Assembly: GCA_009103225.1 (NCBI GenBank)
Contig: RHPI01003261.1
Span: 98,294 to 162,293, forward strand
DNA from: Chlorokybus atmophyticus
Lineage: Eukaryota; Streptophyta; Chlorokybophyceae; Chlorokybales; Chlorokybaceae
Direction of reading: 5' to 3'
DNA: 64,000 bases
Position 1 is the first letter of the stretch. Every line of letters starts with the position of its first letter. Positions 10,863 through 26,043 of this stretch are shown here, piece after piece. Both the position numbers and the translations under genes were made by a program. Under the pieces are notes generated by a model. That model saw nothing but the letters and a program-made list of their open reading frames with translations, was not told the origin of the DNA and searched no databases.

Positions 10863-13800
10863 ATGACGTCGTTGGCTGCGCCGACGGCCGGAGCGGTGCT
10901 GCCGCTCTCTGTGGGTCGCCCAGCCCTCCTGAGCTCCTCATCACAGACGCTCTGCGGCAGCGGCGGTGCTGCTTTGCGTGGCAGGAGCAGCCGTTTCCCT
11001 TCGTCCAAAGAGCGGAGCAAAAAGCTTTCCGCCCGCCGTCTGTCCGTGCATGCTGAAGCTGCGGATGTTGCCGTCGGTATGTTAATTCTCCCATTGCTGT
11101 TGCTTACGTGTCCCAATTGATGCCTCAGCAGAATGTTGATGAGCTTGGGTATGCCCAGCATGCGATTGGCTTTGGCAGACGATGTGTCATGGCAGCTGGG
11201 CTTGATTCATTAAAAGAACAGCAATTTTTTGCACTCTCAATGAACATAGTCCTCACGGTGTTGGTGTGTTCACGGTGTAGTTGCTACAACGCAGTAGTTT
11301 CAGGCTATTGGTGGCATTCGAGTACACTGGCGTGTTCACTTTCGCCAGTTGTAAACCTAAGAATGTTTGCATCTTGCAATTGAAGTTTGTATTCACCTTG
11401 CACTAGATGCATGTTGCATGCTGAGCAACATATCAATCGCATGGCTGCTCTGCACAGCCGGAGGTTCCCCGTCCCCAGCTGCAGCTGTAGCGACACCCAC
11501 AGCAGATGCTGCACCAGCCGCGAGCGATGTCCCGCGCCGAAGAAGAAGAACAGCCGCAGGAGGCGACGCCTCATTGCAGCCTGAGTCCTCCAGAGCCAGC
11601 AGCAAAAAGCGGAGCAGCAGCAGCAGCGCAAAGAAGAGCCCAGATCCGCCTCTGCGCGTGCTGCCGATTGGCGGCCTCGGGGAGATTGGGATGAACTGCA
11701 TGCTGATAGGACACTACGACCGCTATATCATGCTGGACGCAGGACTCATGTTTCCAGAGTAAGTCGCCAGTTTTATGTCCTAGAGCCTGCTTAGCTGTGC
11801 ATTCATGGGTGGGTTGCTTGAGTGGTCATGCACATGTGCATGTGTTGAGGTTGGTGTGCTTGTAGTTGCACTTGTTCAGGCATGTTCTGCAAGCAATTAC
11901 ACAGACATCCGGTTTGTTTTACATGCGGTACATGTGTCAGCTGTATGGTTCCCGGCAACAAAGCATGACCGTGGTTTGTGCTTGCATTGCAGTTTTGATG
12001 AGCTAGGGGTGCAGAAGGTGTTGCCTGATGTGGGATTTTTGGCGCGTTGGAAGGACAAGATTGAGGCGGTCATCATCACGCACGGTCATGAAGATCACAT
12101 AGGGGCCTTACCATGGGTAGGTTGGCTAGGCTGTTTATGTTGATATTTATGTTAGCTCTGCCATTGGTCTCACTCTTTGTTCACCAATGCATGTCAACTG
12201 ATCCAGTGTTCGCACGCAGGTTGTACAGGCACTTGATCCTAGTACTCCTATCTATGCTACAGGATTTACTATGGAGGTACTTGCCATGTAATGTATCTCT
12301 TGTGAAACTGCATGCTCGCATGCACAGAACATTGTTGAAACCAGGTCCTTTTGTTGGCAGTTGGTAGTTAAGCGCATGCAGGAGAATAACCTTTGGAACG
12401 AGAAGAGGTTCAAGAAATTCAAAGTAGGGGAGAAGTTCACTCTTGGGCCATTTGAGGCCGAAGCTGCGAGGGTCACTCACAGCATACCTGATTGCGTGGG
12501 TTTGCGATTGCAATGTGATGACGGGGCCTTTGTTCATACTGGGGACTGGAAGGTGAGTGGCTTCAAAGTCCTGTGTTGCCTATCCTTCTGGCTTGTTAAA
12601 TATGAGTTTCTGTACAAGGAATACAACTCGCAGTGTAGCTCAGCCAGCACCGTTGTGTCTCCAGATTGATGAAACGCCAGCAGATGGTGAGCAATACGAT
12701 CGGGAAGCATTTGAAAGATGGGGCCAAGACGGCGTCACACTGGTATGGGTGCATGTCACGTGTGCTTTGTGCAACAGTACAGCCGTTTTGTTCGCCATAT
12801 CACGTCTCAACCCTTTCTGTGCTTTGCACTGTTGGCAGATGATGAGCGATTCAACAAACGTCTTGACAGAGGGGCGGACTATCAGCGAAGCGGTGGTTGC
12901 GGAGGCTATTCTGAGGAAAGTGCAGGGGCACAAAGGCCGGGTGGTGGCGACGCAGTTTGCGTCCAATATCCACAGGCTGGGCGCCATGAAGGCTGCGGCT
13001 GATGCAACTGGTCGTAAGCTGGTATGTATCATTGGCAACATCATGAACCCCTTTGCGAGTGGGTAAATTGCAGTGTGCACTGTTTAAGAGTATCGCACAG
13101 GGCATGATGCATTTTTTTGCAGGCCTTTGTCGGTCTATCGCTGCGTTCATACATGGAAGCTGCACAACGGGACGGACGAGCCCCATTCGACCCGTCAATA
13201 TTGGTACTAGTGACACCATTCAGCATATGTTGCGCGCCTTGACAGCCGCTGATCTGGCTGTTCGCAGCTTGGCCCCGGTGAACTCGAGGCCTACGCACCA
13301 CACGAGTTGCTGGTTGTCACAACGGGCTCACAGGCACGCCAATTCAAGTGTTCATTGGATGGGAGTTAAGTTCTATGTTTGACTGATTGTGTGGTGTACC
13401 AGGCAGAACCACGAGCAGCTCTCTCTCTGGCCGCCCAGGGCACCAGCAAGTTGCTTACACTGTCACCCAACGACTTGTTGTTGTACTCAGCAAAGGTTTG
13501 TACACTTGTCGTTGTCACATGTTTCTGATGAACATGTCAAGTAGCTCATCAAGCGCTGGTTGTTTGCAGATGATTCCTGGCAATGACGTTCGCGTTATGA
13601 GGATGATGAACCAGCTTGCAGGGAAGGGCATGAAGATAGCTATGGGACGCAATGACAACCTGCACACTTCTGGGCATGCCTACCGAGGAGAGCTGGTGAG
13701 CGTCTGTTGTGCTGTCTGCATTGCATTCGATTACCGGAGCTTACTCTACGCCTTCTTTGCAGGAAGAGGTGCTTCGCATTGTCAAACCGCAGCAATTTCT

Positions 13801-15124
13801 TCCTGTCCACGGAGAGTTTGCATTTCTTAAGATGCATGAGCAGCTTGCCAGAGAAAATGGCATCAAACACACAATGGTATGCTTGTTGCTTGGCTGGATT
13901 GGTGGGTTTCAGTATACTATGCATTCGTACACGGAAGCTGTCTACAATGTATCGCTCATCGCAGGTCATCAGGAATGGGCAGATGGCTGGCATCAAGCCG
14001 CTGCGAAATGGGCGTACGGTGGGGCAGACTGGCTTCCAGATGATGGGCGAGCACAAACTGCACGTGAGTCGTCTGAACAATGCCAGCAAGTTGCCACAGA
14101 GTTAGAAGTTTTTTGCTCATGCTGAGACGTTGGTTGCACAGCTATGGTACAACGATGGTGGTAAGGGCACGGGCTCTGCAGATGACCTGCGTGTCCATGA
14201 GCGGATGAAGGTCGCACTCAATGGTGTTGTTGTTGCCAGGTAGATTGATCTCCTTTGCATGGTTTCAGATGTTGGGTTGTCTGCGTAAGTGCGTTTCTCT
14301 ACTGTGTATGCATTCAACTGTCCTGTCAGTGAGCTTACTTGAACAGTGGATGGCATTGCATGTGTGCGTAGTGATCATGCTTTGCTTTGTGCGCAGTGTT
14401 GAGCTCTTGAGCAAGGGAGACAACGAGGATGGCGCGATAGGTGGGGAAAACAGCGAAGGCGAGCAAGGCCTTCGAGCTCGCGTGCGCATTACAACAAGAT
14501 GCATGTGGACAGGTGGGAATAACCTCTGGAGTCACAGCTCCCTGTCAGGACTAAGTACGGCAGTTGCAGCTGTGTTCATCTCCGTTGTAGTAATGGTGCT
14601 TCCCTTTTGCAGACAATGATAGGTTGTTGGAGCTCATGCATAAGGGGGTTGACAAGGGGCTACGGCAGCTGGCGCCGGGCACGCCCCTTGTCGCGGTAGA
14701 ACGCTCCATTGCGGAGGTTCTCAAGCGCGTGAACAAGCGTTTCAACTACAAAGAGCCCGAGGTCATTGTGGTTGCATACAACGGCGATGGAACGAGCACA
14801 CGCGGTGGTCTACAGCGCAGCTCGGGCGGCGGCAGTCAGTACAGCCGGAGAAAGCCGCTGCAGCAGCAGGCAAAGCCCGCGTACACCATCACGAGAAGGG
14901 CTGGCAGCGTCAAGGAGGAGGATGTGGACGAACTTGTTGTGTATGATGTCGATGATCCGGATGTGCCGCCGGTGTCGCGCCAAGCGCGCAAGCGCAGCCA
15001 ATCAATTGCAGCGAGCGGCGCACAACGGCGAGGAGGCAAGTCAGATGCTGTGGAGGCAATCCGCTCCCTGGCTACTACGACAAGCCTCCCGACTGAAGAG
15101 TTTGAGATTGATGCGGACTTCTAG
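10863..15124 (+). CDS. RNJ: Ribonuclease J, predicted plastid RNase
   Basis: Sixteen exons (10863..11076, 11458..11758, 11993..12116, 12220..12276, 12361..12552, 12665..12742, 12839..13021, 13123..13203, 13268..13333, 13403..13495, 13570..13695, 13763..13876, 13965..14063, 14142..14239, 14397..14512, 14613..15124) give 817 residues with consistent phases. RNase J is a beta-lactamase/beta-CASP endo- and 5'-3' exoribonuclease that matures plastid RNAs and removes antisense RNA in plants. Seen here: a Ser/Arg/Ala-rich transit-like N-terminus, the entry motif [14 protein letters not shown], metal motif HGHEDH, then SDSTN, TTGSQAEPR and PVHGEF beta-CASP motifs. The C-terminus is Ser/Arg-rich and disordered, ending in an acidic peptide; I see no GT-1 (Myb-like) domain as in land-plant RNase J. 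The intron starting at 13334 has a GC donor. Confidence 0.95.
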
Positions 15125-15489
15125 GCAGACAGGCACATCACCTTCATTCTTTGCAGCGTGCTGAGCTGCGCCATGCCTAAGGCAACACACTTTGGTGCTG
15201 TCACTGGTGAAGACACCCACAGTTGCATGGTGACTCCAAGGAACGTACTCCAGACAATAGCACGAGTATGTAGATGTTGCCGTTCCCGTGCACTGGGTAT
15301 GCGCAGCTATTGTGTGCTGCAGGGCCGAGCAGCCAGGTGTCGTGTTTGATGTCAACCTCGCTGACCTGAGCCCTGACACCGGCCAGCAGCTTGGATCGCA
15401 GATTGGCGGTAGCAGGTGGTGTGAACTCGTGTGTAGCTGAAACTGCAGTGTGCTTCTGCTGGAACTGCTTGTGACACGAGCGAGTTGTC
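15125..15489. other. Spacer after RNase J
   Basis: About 365 bp holding the RNase J 3' UTR; no gene seen. Confidence 0.5.
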
Positions 15490-15576
15490 ATGTCTGCTAG
15501 TACACTTTGTGCTGCGTTGATAGCCCTGCTTTTCATGGGTTTGATTTGCTCTGAGTTGGCGTCGAGAGTTGTGCTT
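15490..15576 (+). CDS. Possible signal-peptide exon
   Basis: ATG at 15490 opens a 29-codon segment with a classic secretory signal (Ala/Leu/Ile core, LIALLFMGLI) ending at a good donor, CTT|GTGAGT, in phase 0. It may be the first exon of the downstream NIDO protein or of a separate small secreted or membrane protein: around 16100-16246 another plus frame ends in a strong hydrophobic helix (LLLVIVIVVVIV) and Cys-Cys-Cys-Arg-stop. The link is not resolved. Confidence 0.35.
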
Positions 15577-16671
15577 GTGAGTAACATCCCGTTTGTACCT
15601 GAAAACAGCTATGGCAGGTTTGCTTCATGTGACTGTGTCCGTCGCTTGCAGTATGTTCAAGCGTGCATTACAGCTGGCACTTACTCCCAAATGAACTTGA
15701 AGCATTATGCATAAAGACATTGCAACATATGCTTGCGTACCCACTGGTAACCACTGTGTGTACTCTGTATGCATGAAGAAAATGTATCATATGCTGAGTA
15801 TAACGGCAATTGTGGCAATCATGTCCTCGCGATGCCACATCACGCGTCATGGTCGTCACGCGCATGGCGTTGTTTTTGTCGTGTCGAGAGCGACACGGCG
15901 AGAACGCGTCACGCGCGTGACCTGCTGCTTCCTATTGTTAGGCCTACCATCGCCGGGAGGAGAGCAGCAAGCAATACTGCAACACTGCAAGCCGCCCCAC
16001 TTAAGTCAGTGCAACTGGTGCATTGCACAAGTTGTCAAGAGTCATGCTGCATGCATTGCCAAAGGTTGGTCCAGCAGCTGGCAACCAGCGTAGCAGGCTG
16101 ATCATACTGGCACGCACGGCTTACACGGCGACTGCCCCTGCTGCTGGTGAGAACAGGCTACTACTGCGTTGTCTGCTGCGTGCCCTGCCGCTGCTGCTTG
16201 TCATCGTCATTGTTGTCGTCATCGTCAGCGCCTGCTGTTGCCGCTAAAGCTCGCACACTTAGTTGCATGAAGCCCCTAGCTTAGCCCTTTTGGTTGGTCG
16301 ACAAGGTAGTTTTCTGCTGCTGTGGGGCACAGCCTGTGCCTGGCCTGTGGCGTGCGAGTCATGCATGGCATGTGTTTGTTACTCATAGAGGATATGCATG
16401 CCATAACATACTCCATGTCATCTCCTCACTGAAGCCGGTGACGTGTGCATTGCAGGCTTTCTCCCCTATATCGGCAGCCATCATCGCCGGTACGTGCAGC
16501 GCTGTGTGCATGTGCGTGCGTGTGCGCCTGGTTTTCAGCATGCGTGTCTGTGTGTATGCATGTGTGTGTATGTGTGTGTGCGTGCGTGTGCATGCATGTG
16601 CGTGCGTGCGCGTGCACGGCCGCAAGTCAGCTTCCACCTCAAGAGCTTGAGCATTTATACTTCTCGCAGCA

Positions 16672-19775
<3,104 letters not shown>

Positions 19776-20655
19776 GCTCAGTGTATAGGTGAGCATTTAC
19801 CGATAAACTCTACCAAGACGTTGGTAGCTCTACCATGACCATCTTGGTAAGTTTTGCTGGCGACGGGTTTTTGCACTGTAACGACTGACAAACGGTCAGG
19901 CTTGATTTTTGTTTTCTTGACTTTATATTACTATACTGCGACAAATGGAAACATTTGTGATATAAATGTCCACCTCCGTCAAGCTCAAGATTGCGGAAGT
20001 GTGTCAACACAAGTAATGTGCAAAGGAGTATGCAGTGTACAAACAATGTGTGTGTGATACCATTGTATGTTAGCCAATGGCATCGCAGTGCGAAAGGCCT
20101 GAGGGGTGGGAGAGGGGAACTTCTACATCTGTAAGTGGGCTCGACGGGGACCAGAGGGGAGGGCAAGCGTTGAAGGGAGAAAAAGGGGTTGCGAGAAGCA
20201 ACCTGTGCAAAGCTGTATTTGCCACAACAGTCTCCAGTCCATCTGCAATTTGCAAATGATCTAGAGTACAGCTGCTCTTGCAGCTGAGCTGCATAATCCT
20301 TCAGATGGGGGCTCTTCAGCGCGGTGGTGTCATGACCTCTGGCTAACATACACTCCAATCTCTTTCAAATCTGAATGATACACTTGCACCAGTTACCAAC
20401 ACCATGCACACTACACTCCTGTTATATACAATCACATACTCGTTTCACAACTGTAATCTGCACAGATGTCACGTAGTCTCATATAGAAGAGCCATTGGAT
20501 ATGCCACTCAATGAGCGGTTGAGAACATGATTGCTCAGAAAGCTTGACGAAAGCGGCTCTTGAACTAGACCGCCAAAGTTGCAGCTGTGACATGCGCAGT
20601 TGTCGACCCCAAGCTGATCCTTGACACAAGTCTCTGGGCTGCAGTTTCACGAAAG
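19776..20655. other. Convergent 3' spacer
   Basis: Between the NIDO gene (plus) and serine decarboxylase (minus). No gene recognised; it should hold both 3' UTRs. Confidence 0.5.
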
Positions 20656-23102
20656 TCAGCACGGCAGCTTGCAACAACGCATGCAAATTAAAACGCTCAG
20701 CTCATTGCTCCAATCAGGACTCCCTTGCAGTGTTTTGACCAAGTCGTACCTGCCAGCGATCGTGCCCACGCGTTGTCGCGAAGCCATGAGGTCCTCAATA
20801 AAGGTGTCCAGTTTCTGCTGGGTTACGTTAGGCATAACCACTGCGTGCGCAATCTGGCCTTCGCAAGCCAGTTGCCACTTTTTGACAAACTTCTCCTCCT
20901 GCGGCCTTTCAAACACCACCGTCGAGGATAGCCTGTTCAGCATCGTGCCGATCCCGCGAGCTCTTAGGGACTTGTGCAAGTACTGCCAATAACAGCAACC
21001 GCTTAAGACGAGTGTGCAAGCCCTACAAGCTGCGAGTAAGCCATGCTACCAACCCTACTTGCAGCTAACATGCTTGGCTGCAGCACTCCCATGCTGCCCC
21101 AATCCCTGCCCCCCACACTTAATGCAGACATAGAAGCACATACATGCTTGATTGTGCTACAGTAAACCTGGACAACAGCAAAGTACAACAGCTGAGTGAA
21201 GAAACCAATACCAACCACAGTCCCCTCCCTCACGCTCCCCTCTTCCCCCCACTCACACATGACATCTGCCACAAGCATCGGCTAGCTCATCTCCATTGCT
21301 TGTCCTAACCACAGAGACGATCACACGATTGACACACTTGATGGCCGCAGCAAACAAGCTGTTGCATAATTGACACAAACGATGCATTTAAGCCGCCCAA
21401 ACATGCACCTCATGCAAAGCAATTCAGTCCGCTGGCAAGTGTTGGAGTCATCCTCTATTTGCCATGTCCAACACTTACTTGTGCCAGAGCCATGCAGGCG
21501 CGCACTTCCTTCCGGATGCCTCGGTAACCCTTCTTGTTCAGTGTATACCAAAGGAAAATGGGGGCGTGACCATTGCGACTGCCCATAATTGTGGCATCAC
21601 GGCTGGCAAGGTACTCCACGTCTCGGCTCAGCTGTCGGATGGAAGAAAGCCGTGTGATGACCACACCGCAAGGCATCGGGCAACCTACAAACTTGTGGCC
21701 CGACACAGACACACTGCCAATAGGCTTCTTGAAGGTCACAAGCGGCGCACGTTTCAGGAATGGCACCTGCAAAGAGCAGCCAGGAGAATGTACTCTCCAC
21801 AATGCCAACCAAGACAAGAAAGCCACTGCACAAAAAGGAAACGCACAAGTCAACACAGATGTCGTCCTTGAATAGTTCATACCATGAGACCAAACAATGC
21901 GCCGTCGCAATGAATGAAGAAGCGCTCTTCCGAGAAGCCAGCACGGGTGAGCGCATCCAAAACGCCGTCCAGGTCATCCACAGCGCCCTTGACAGTGGTG
22001 CCAATGTTGACATTCAGCACGGCACACCTGTCTTTGTTCTGTAAAAGCGACTGGAACAACTCTTCGCAGTCAATCTCGCCAGTGATGAGCGTAGGGACCT
22101 TCACCGCATCCATGCGGTACATGCGTGCTGCCTGTGCCATCAAGTGTAACAGTCAGCATGCACGCTATGCTTCACACGGCAACACGCATGATAGCATTCA
22201 ATAGACTAATGCACATAGCACCTTGAACACTGAGTAATGTGACTCCTTAGAAGCGTATAAGACGGCATCTGGAAGGCACTCCCTGCCGACAAGAATGCCA
22301 TGCAGGTTGCCTTCAGTGCCGCAGTTGGTGATGTAGCCCCAATATTCCTCTTTCGGTATCTGCCAAAGCGCAGCGAACCAGTCCAGAACACCGACTTCAA
22401 ACGCTCGCGAGTGCACTCCATAGTTGCTTTCCACGAATGGGTCACCCAAGTTGTTAATGCTGAAACCCTGACAACACAAGAAACAGGCTGCGCTCAGAGT
22501 ACAGTACATGCAGCGCACGTACAAGCTACATGCATGCCGCTCGCGACAATCATGCGAATATGCATGCACTGCATTTGCTCCTTTTGCTGTTGATTGCACT
22601 ACGTGCAATCAACAACAAATAATTACAGTTCAGCGCATGGCAATGCCATTGTGCAGCATGCAAAAACTTGTTACTGAGCTAATGTGTGTCATAAGCCTGC
22701 GCTGCATCGAGCATCACGTACTTGAAGCTGAGCTAGAGCGCCGTAGTCAAAGTCCAGGTTGTAAGGGTAGCCCAAATGGTGGGCGGTGCGCTCCATGAGC
22801 TGGCGGCGGAACTTAGCCAGAACGGCAGCCATGGCAGCCTCCCTCTCAACGGAATCCTCCTCCTCCTCCTCGTCACCATCCCTGGCCTCGGGCTCCGTCA
22901 CGGCATACACGGCGAACTCCTGAGCGGCACCGCTGCCCGCAGCAGCAGCAGCAGCCCCGTTCACCGTCGTGGCCAGCGCCGGCTTCTCCCTGGTGGGCTT
23001 CGCCGACGCAACAGGGGAAGGCTCCGTCGGCGGAAGGTCCGCCAGGTCCACCGCGCCGTCCTCGCTTACCCGCAGCTGCCTGAACGCCGCCGACATGGCC
23101 AT
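20656..23102 (-). CDS. SDC: Serine decarboxylase (PLP-dependent, group II)
   Basis: Exons complement(22722..23102, 22222..22467, 21883..22131, 21479..21766, 20656..20982), all phase 0, about 496 residues. Plant SDC converts serine to ethanolamine for choline and phosphatidylethanolamine synthesis. Diagnostic segments: [21 protein letters not shown], the cofactor aspartate in HCDGALFG, the PLP-binding lysine in [15 protein letters not shown], and a C-terminus ([16 protein letters not shown]) close to plant SDC. The N-terminal 110 residues are Ala/Glu-rich and not conserved, possibly regulatory or targeting. ATG at 23100-23102; a second ATG two codons on is also possible. The last residues after 20720 may instead be an intron. 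The intron before the last exon is long (496 bp). Confidence 0.93.
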
Positions 23103-23157
23103 GACCGTGCCTTCCCCCCTTGCCCACCACCCCGCCCCTCGCCGCTGCTCACCCCTG

Positions 23158-23167
23158 AAAACCCTAA
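23158..23167 (-). promoter_or_regulatory. Telo-box (AAAACCCTAA)
   Basis: 56 bp upstream of the serine decarboxylase ATG. Confidence 0.6.
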
Positions 23168-23360
23168 CCCGACAGTGGCGACACTTCTGAATCCAACGCC
23201 TATAACAACAGCACTGCTCTCGCCAATGCCACCAACACCGCCGCCGCCGCCGCCGCCGCCGTGCCAACTCTACCAGGCATGCACGAAATTTCACCACTGT
23301 TAGAACGCCGTTCTGTTGTTAGCGCATGATGCTTGGCATCTTGTCAGTGTTTGTCGTTCG

Positions 23361-23540
23361 ATGTCAACAGAAAGGCGGCAAACGCGTGACAGCGCCTACG
23401 CGTTCGTTGCCTCCCGTTGTCAGCGCATGCACGCAACTGTCCGCGCAGGAGACTGTGTGAGCGCGTCTGATGTGGAACCGCCACGTGTACCGGAGGTGAA
23501 GCGTCGGCTGTTCGACGAAACAGGGTTCGTACACAGCTGA
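23361..23540 (+). CDS. Hypothetical 59-residue protein
   Basis: ATG 23361 to TGA 23538-23540, GC-rich and codon-like, divergent from serine decarboxylase. Basic N-terminal half with two Cys; the C-terminus reads VPEVKRRLFDETGF. Family unknown. It could be a first exon whose partners are lost in the AT-rich DNA that follows, or chance. Confidence 0.25.
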   Translation: MSTERRQTRDSAYAFVASRCQRMHATVRAGDCVSASDVEPPRVPEVKRRLFDETGFVHS

Positions 23541-24990
23541 TGATTGGTGAACAGAAGATGCTATGCTCTCTTGGACATTGCCAAGGTTATCAGATGCAAA
23601 ATGCCAAACTATAGCATGATATTGACCATGTGACAGTGCTGCTCCATCATGGAGTGCAGCGAAGAAGGTAGCTTAGAGTCTTTATGATTCAATTTGACAT
23701 TGTTCAACAGTCATATATGAAGTAAAGTAGTGTTTTACGCAGCTGCTGATGATGATGATGATGATTGCAATCTGAACACACATTGGCCTACGCTTAACGC
23801 ATACAAAAACTTAAATATGCTCCTCTATCAGCCTATTGTGCAAGCCATTAAGTAATGTTTATCATGAAAAATACCACATATGTGTCAATGTTGTGTGGGT
23901 TATATTTGGGCAACCATAACCAATGCTGGTACGGTCAACATACTTAATATATGTAACAATATATTAATCATATTGCCTCAAGAAATTTTGCGCTGTATAA
24001 GCCGTTAAACAGCAAAAGACAATCTGTGTGATGACGGTCTCTGCAAACGCATCGCAATTGCTGTCCATCAACAAGCGGAAAGCTAAATAGCCCTCACAAG
24101 TTTTTGTTAAACCTTCAACGGCATTTTATAGCACATGTCAGCTGCCGTTTTTTATGAGCATATACTTGTTGCAGTAAGCTTAGCATATGACAATATTGCT
24201 ACTTGAAGTTAATTAGGCTTAAGTGATACATAGTAATATCTGAAATACTCTGGATGAAACATCGCAAACCCAAACAGAAGATTTGATAGTGGGGGTGGGG
24301 CATTTAACCGAAAACGCTGTCGGCTTGTCAAAATCCGCTTTGCTACACGCTTAGGCTTTGCTTCGATGTTACAAAATTTGCGCTTAATCGTCGCCAATAA
24401 TGCATTGTGCATAACTCCGAATGCATTGAAGTTTATTCAAGTAGTTGTGATGCCTGCATGCGCGTGCTGCGTGCAACAATTAGTATCATACACAAGCTGT
24501 TTCACATCATTACAAGACTTCATGTAACATGTAGTCTTGTAATGTTGGGTTGAGGTAAATGCATAACAACGCATCAAGATTAGACTAGGAACATATGGAA
24601 TGTTCATATACAATGACACGGAATACGTTATTTCCTACATTACATATTATCATTGCCGATATTCATGTTTAAATGTTCAACTCTTTCAACTATGAGCGAT
24701 ACATTGTTAGCATGCACAAATTGTTTTAAATATATATATATATATATATTAACAATATTATCTCATGTTTATATGGGGTCACATCAGCGACATCAGCACT
24801 CGACAACATGACATAACCACATGCAGATGCATTACACATATGGTACTCATCAACTAGTTATTTAATACTTCTGTCGAAAACGCTTTATCGGTAATCAACA
24901 AACATTACGTCACACCACATGATTGCGTATGCTATGGTTATAGTTTTAAGCATAGCAATGAAAATTATTTTGAATCAATTCAAGTATTGA
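23541..24990. other. AT-rich gene-poor island
   Basis: About 1.45 kb with clearly lower GC than the rest of the window, no convincing exon on either strand, a (TA)n run at about 24729-24749 and a hairpin at 24508-24544. It could be an origin, a scaffold-attachment or centromere-like segment, an old transposon, or simply relaxed DNA. I recognise no organelle gene in it. Confidence 0.6.
24508..24544. repeat. Hairpin, 12-bp perfect arms
   Basis: CATTACAAGACT pairs with AGTCTTGTAATG across a 13-nt loop, inside the AT-rich island. Possible MITE core or structured RNA; no other support. Confidence 0.7.
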
Positions 24991-25457
24991 TTCCATGGCA
25001 TACCGTAATGATTGCAGCGCAACTTGCAAGTTGGCTTTGCAATCTGCAGTGCCAACAGGTACTTAACTTAACAATGGGCGATTCAATACTTGCCCAAGTG
25101 CAAGTTGATTACCTGGCATTGCAATCGCCCCCTGGCCTGCAGGATATCAACAAAACACTCACATCCATAAGCTGAGCTGCTATTACACTTGGCATGCCCT
25201 GATTCGCGTGGCCGAGTCGCCACCGGCAGCACGCCGGACACGAGTACAGCGTTCGCACAGCATCGGACCGGAATCCCCAAAACCCCAGTCGGTCGCAGGT
25301 GGGTAGCGCACCGGTCCGTCGGATAAGCATGCCCAGCTTTACCTACAGAGGCATACCACCGCCGCCGCCGCCAGGAGCGCCGCCTTGCGAGTGTGGGTGA
25401 GGGGGTAGTAGTCTGCTCTGGTACGCTTAAGGTTGTTTGCGCACTGGCACTGATCAT

Positions 25458-25679
25458 CTAAGCGACGGTGGGTGACTTGGACGCCTGATTGCGGAGCATG
25501 TCGCTGGGGAGGCCCAGCTGGTTGCTGCGCTGGTAGCCAGGCTCGTGGTTGAGGCTGTTGTAGGTGTCGTTGAACGCATTGCTGTAGATTAGCAGTAGAT
25601 TAGCACTAGACGTGCTTTGCCAGCATGGAGGCGTTGGCCACGTCGGCATCAGCGCCGTCGTCGTCGGCAGCGCAGCCAT
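25458..25679 (-). CDS. Hypothetical small protein
   Basis: ATG 25677-25679 to TAG 25458-25460, 73 residues, GC-rich and abrupt after the AT-rich island. The C-terminal half (NAFNDTYNSLNHEPGYQRS...) looks coding. An alternative model uses a 30-nt GT-AG intron at about 25588-25617 with two TGCTAATC branch-like motifs, but that is shorter than other introns here. Family unknown. Confidence 0.35.
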   Translation of the reverse strand: MAALPTTTALMPTWPTPPCWQSTSSANLLLIYSNAFNDTYNSLNHEPGYQRSNQLGLPSDMLRNQASKSPTVA

Positions 25680-26043
25680 GCTTGCAATTTAGGAGAGCTT
25701 CTGCTTTCCCGGGACAAAGGCCGAATAGAGTTCGTCCGGCGGCGCCGTTGTTACGACGGCGAGTGAGGCAAAGCTCGAGCAGTCGAGAGCTGGTGAGACA
25801 TTGATAGTCCTTCTATGTTGTGGCATATCTCCTTATACATTGTCAAGTTCTGCGCTGCTGTTGATATGAAAATGCATTCAGAATTTTCGTTGTTGCTCGT
25901 TGTTGTGTTCCTAGGGGTGTTTATACCGTGAATTGGTTCTCAACATTAGGTTGTTCTATGCATGTGCACTGATAAGGTGGTCACGGGTTGTCATGCATCT
26001 GTGGTACTTATGCATGCATGCTGTCATCCATAGGCTTGTGCAG

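Noticed and set aside
15201-15587. 128-codon minus frame after RNase J
   Set aside because: No domain, starts at a non-ATG codon, and overlaps the RNase J 3' flank and the opposite signal-peptide exon.
23541-24990. Insertion of organelle DNA (NUMT/NUPT)
   Set aside because: Composition would fit, but I recognise no organelle gene or tRNA in any frame; a search against the organelle genomes would settle it.
25083-25457. 125-codon minus frame and a Pro-rich plus frame (about 25320-25400)
   Set aside because: No recognisable family, no supporting splice sites; repeats of GCC codons explain the open frames.
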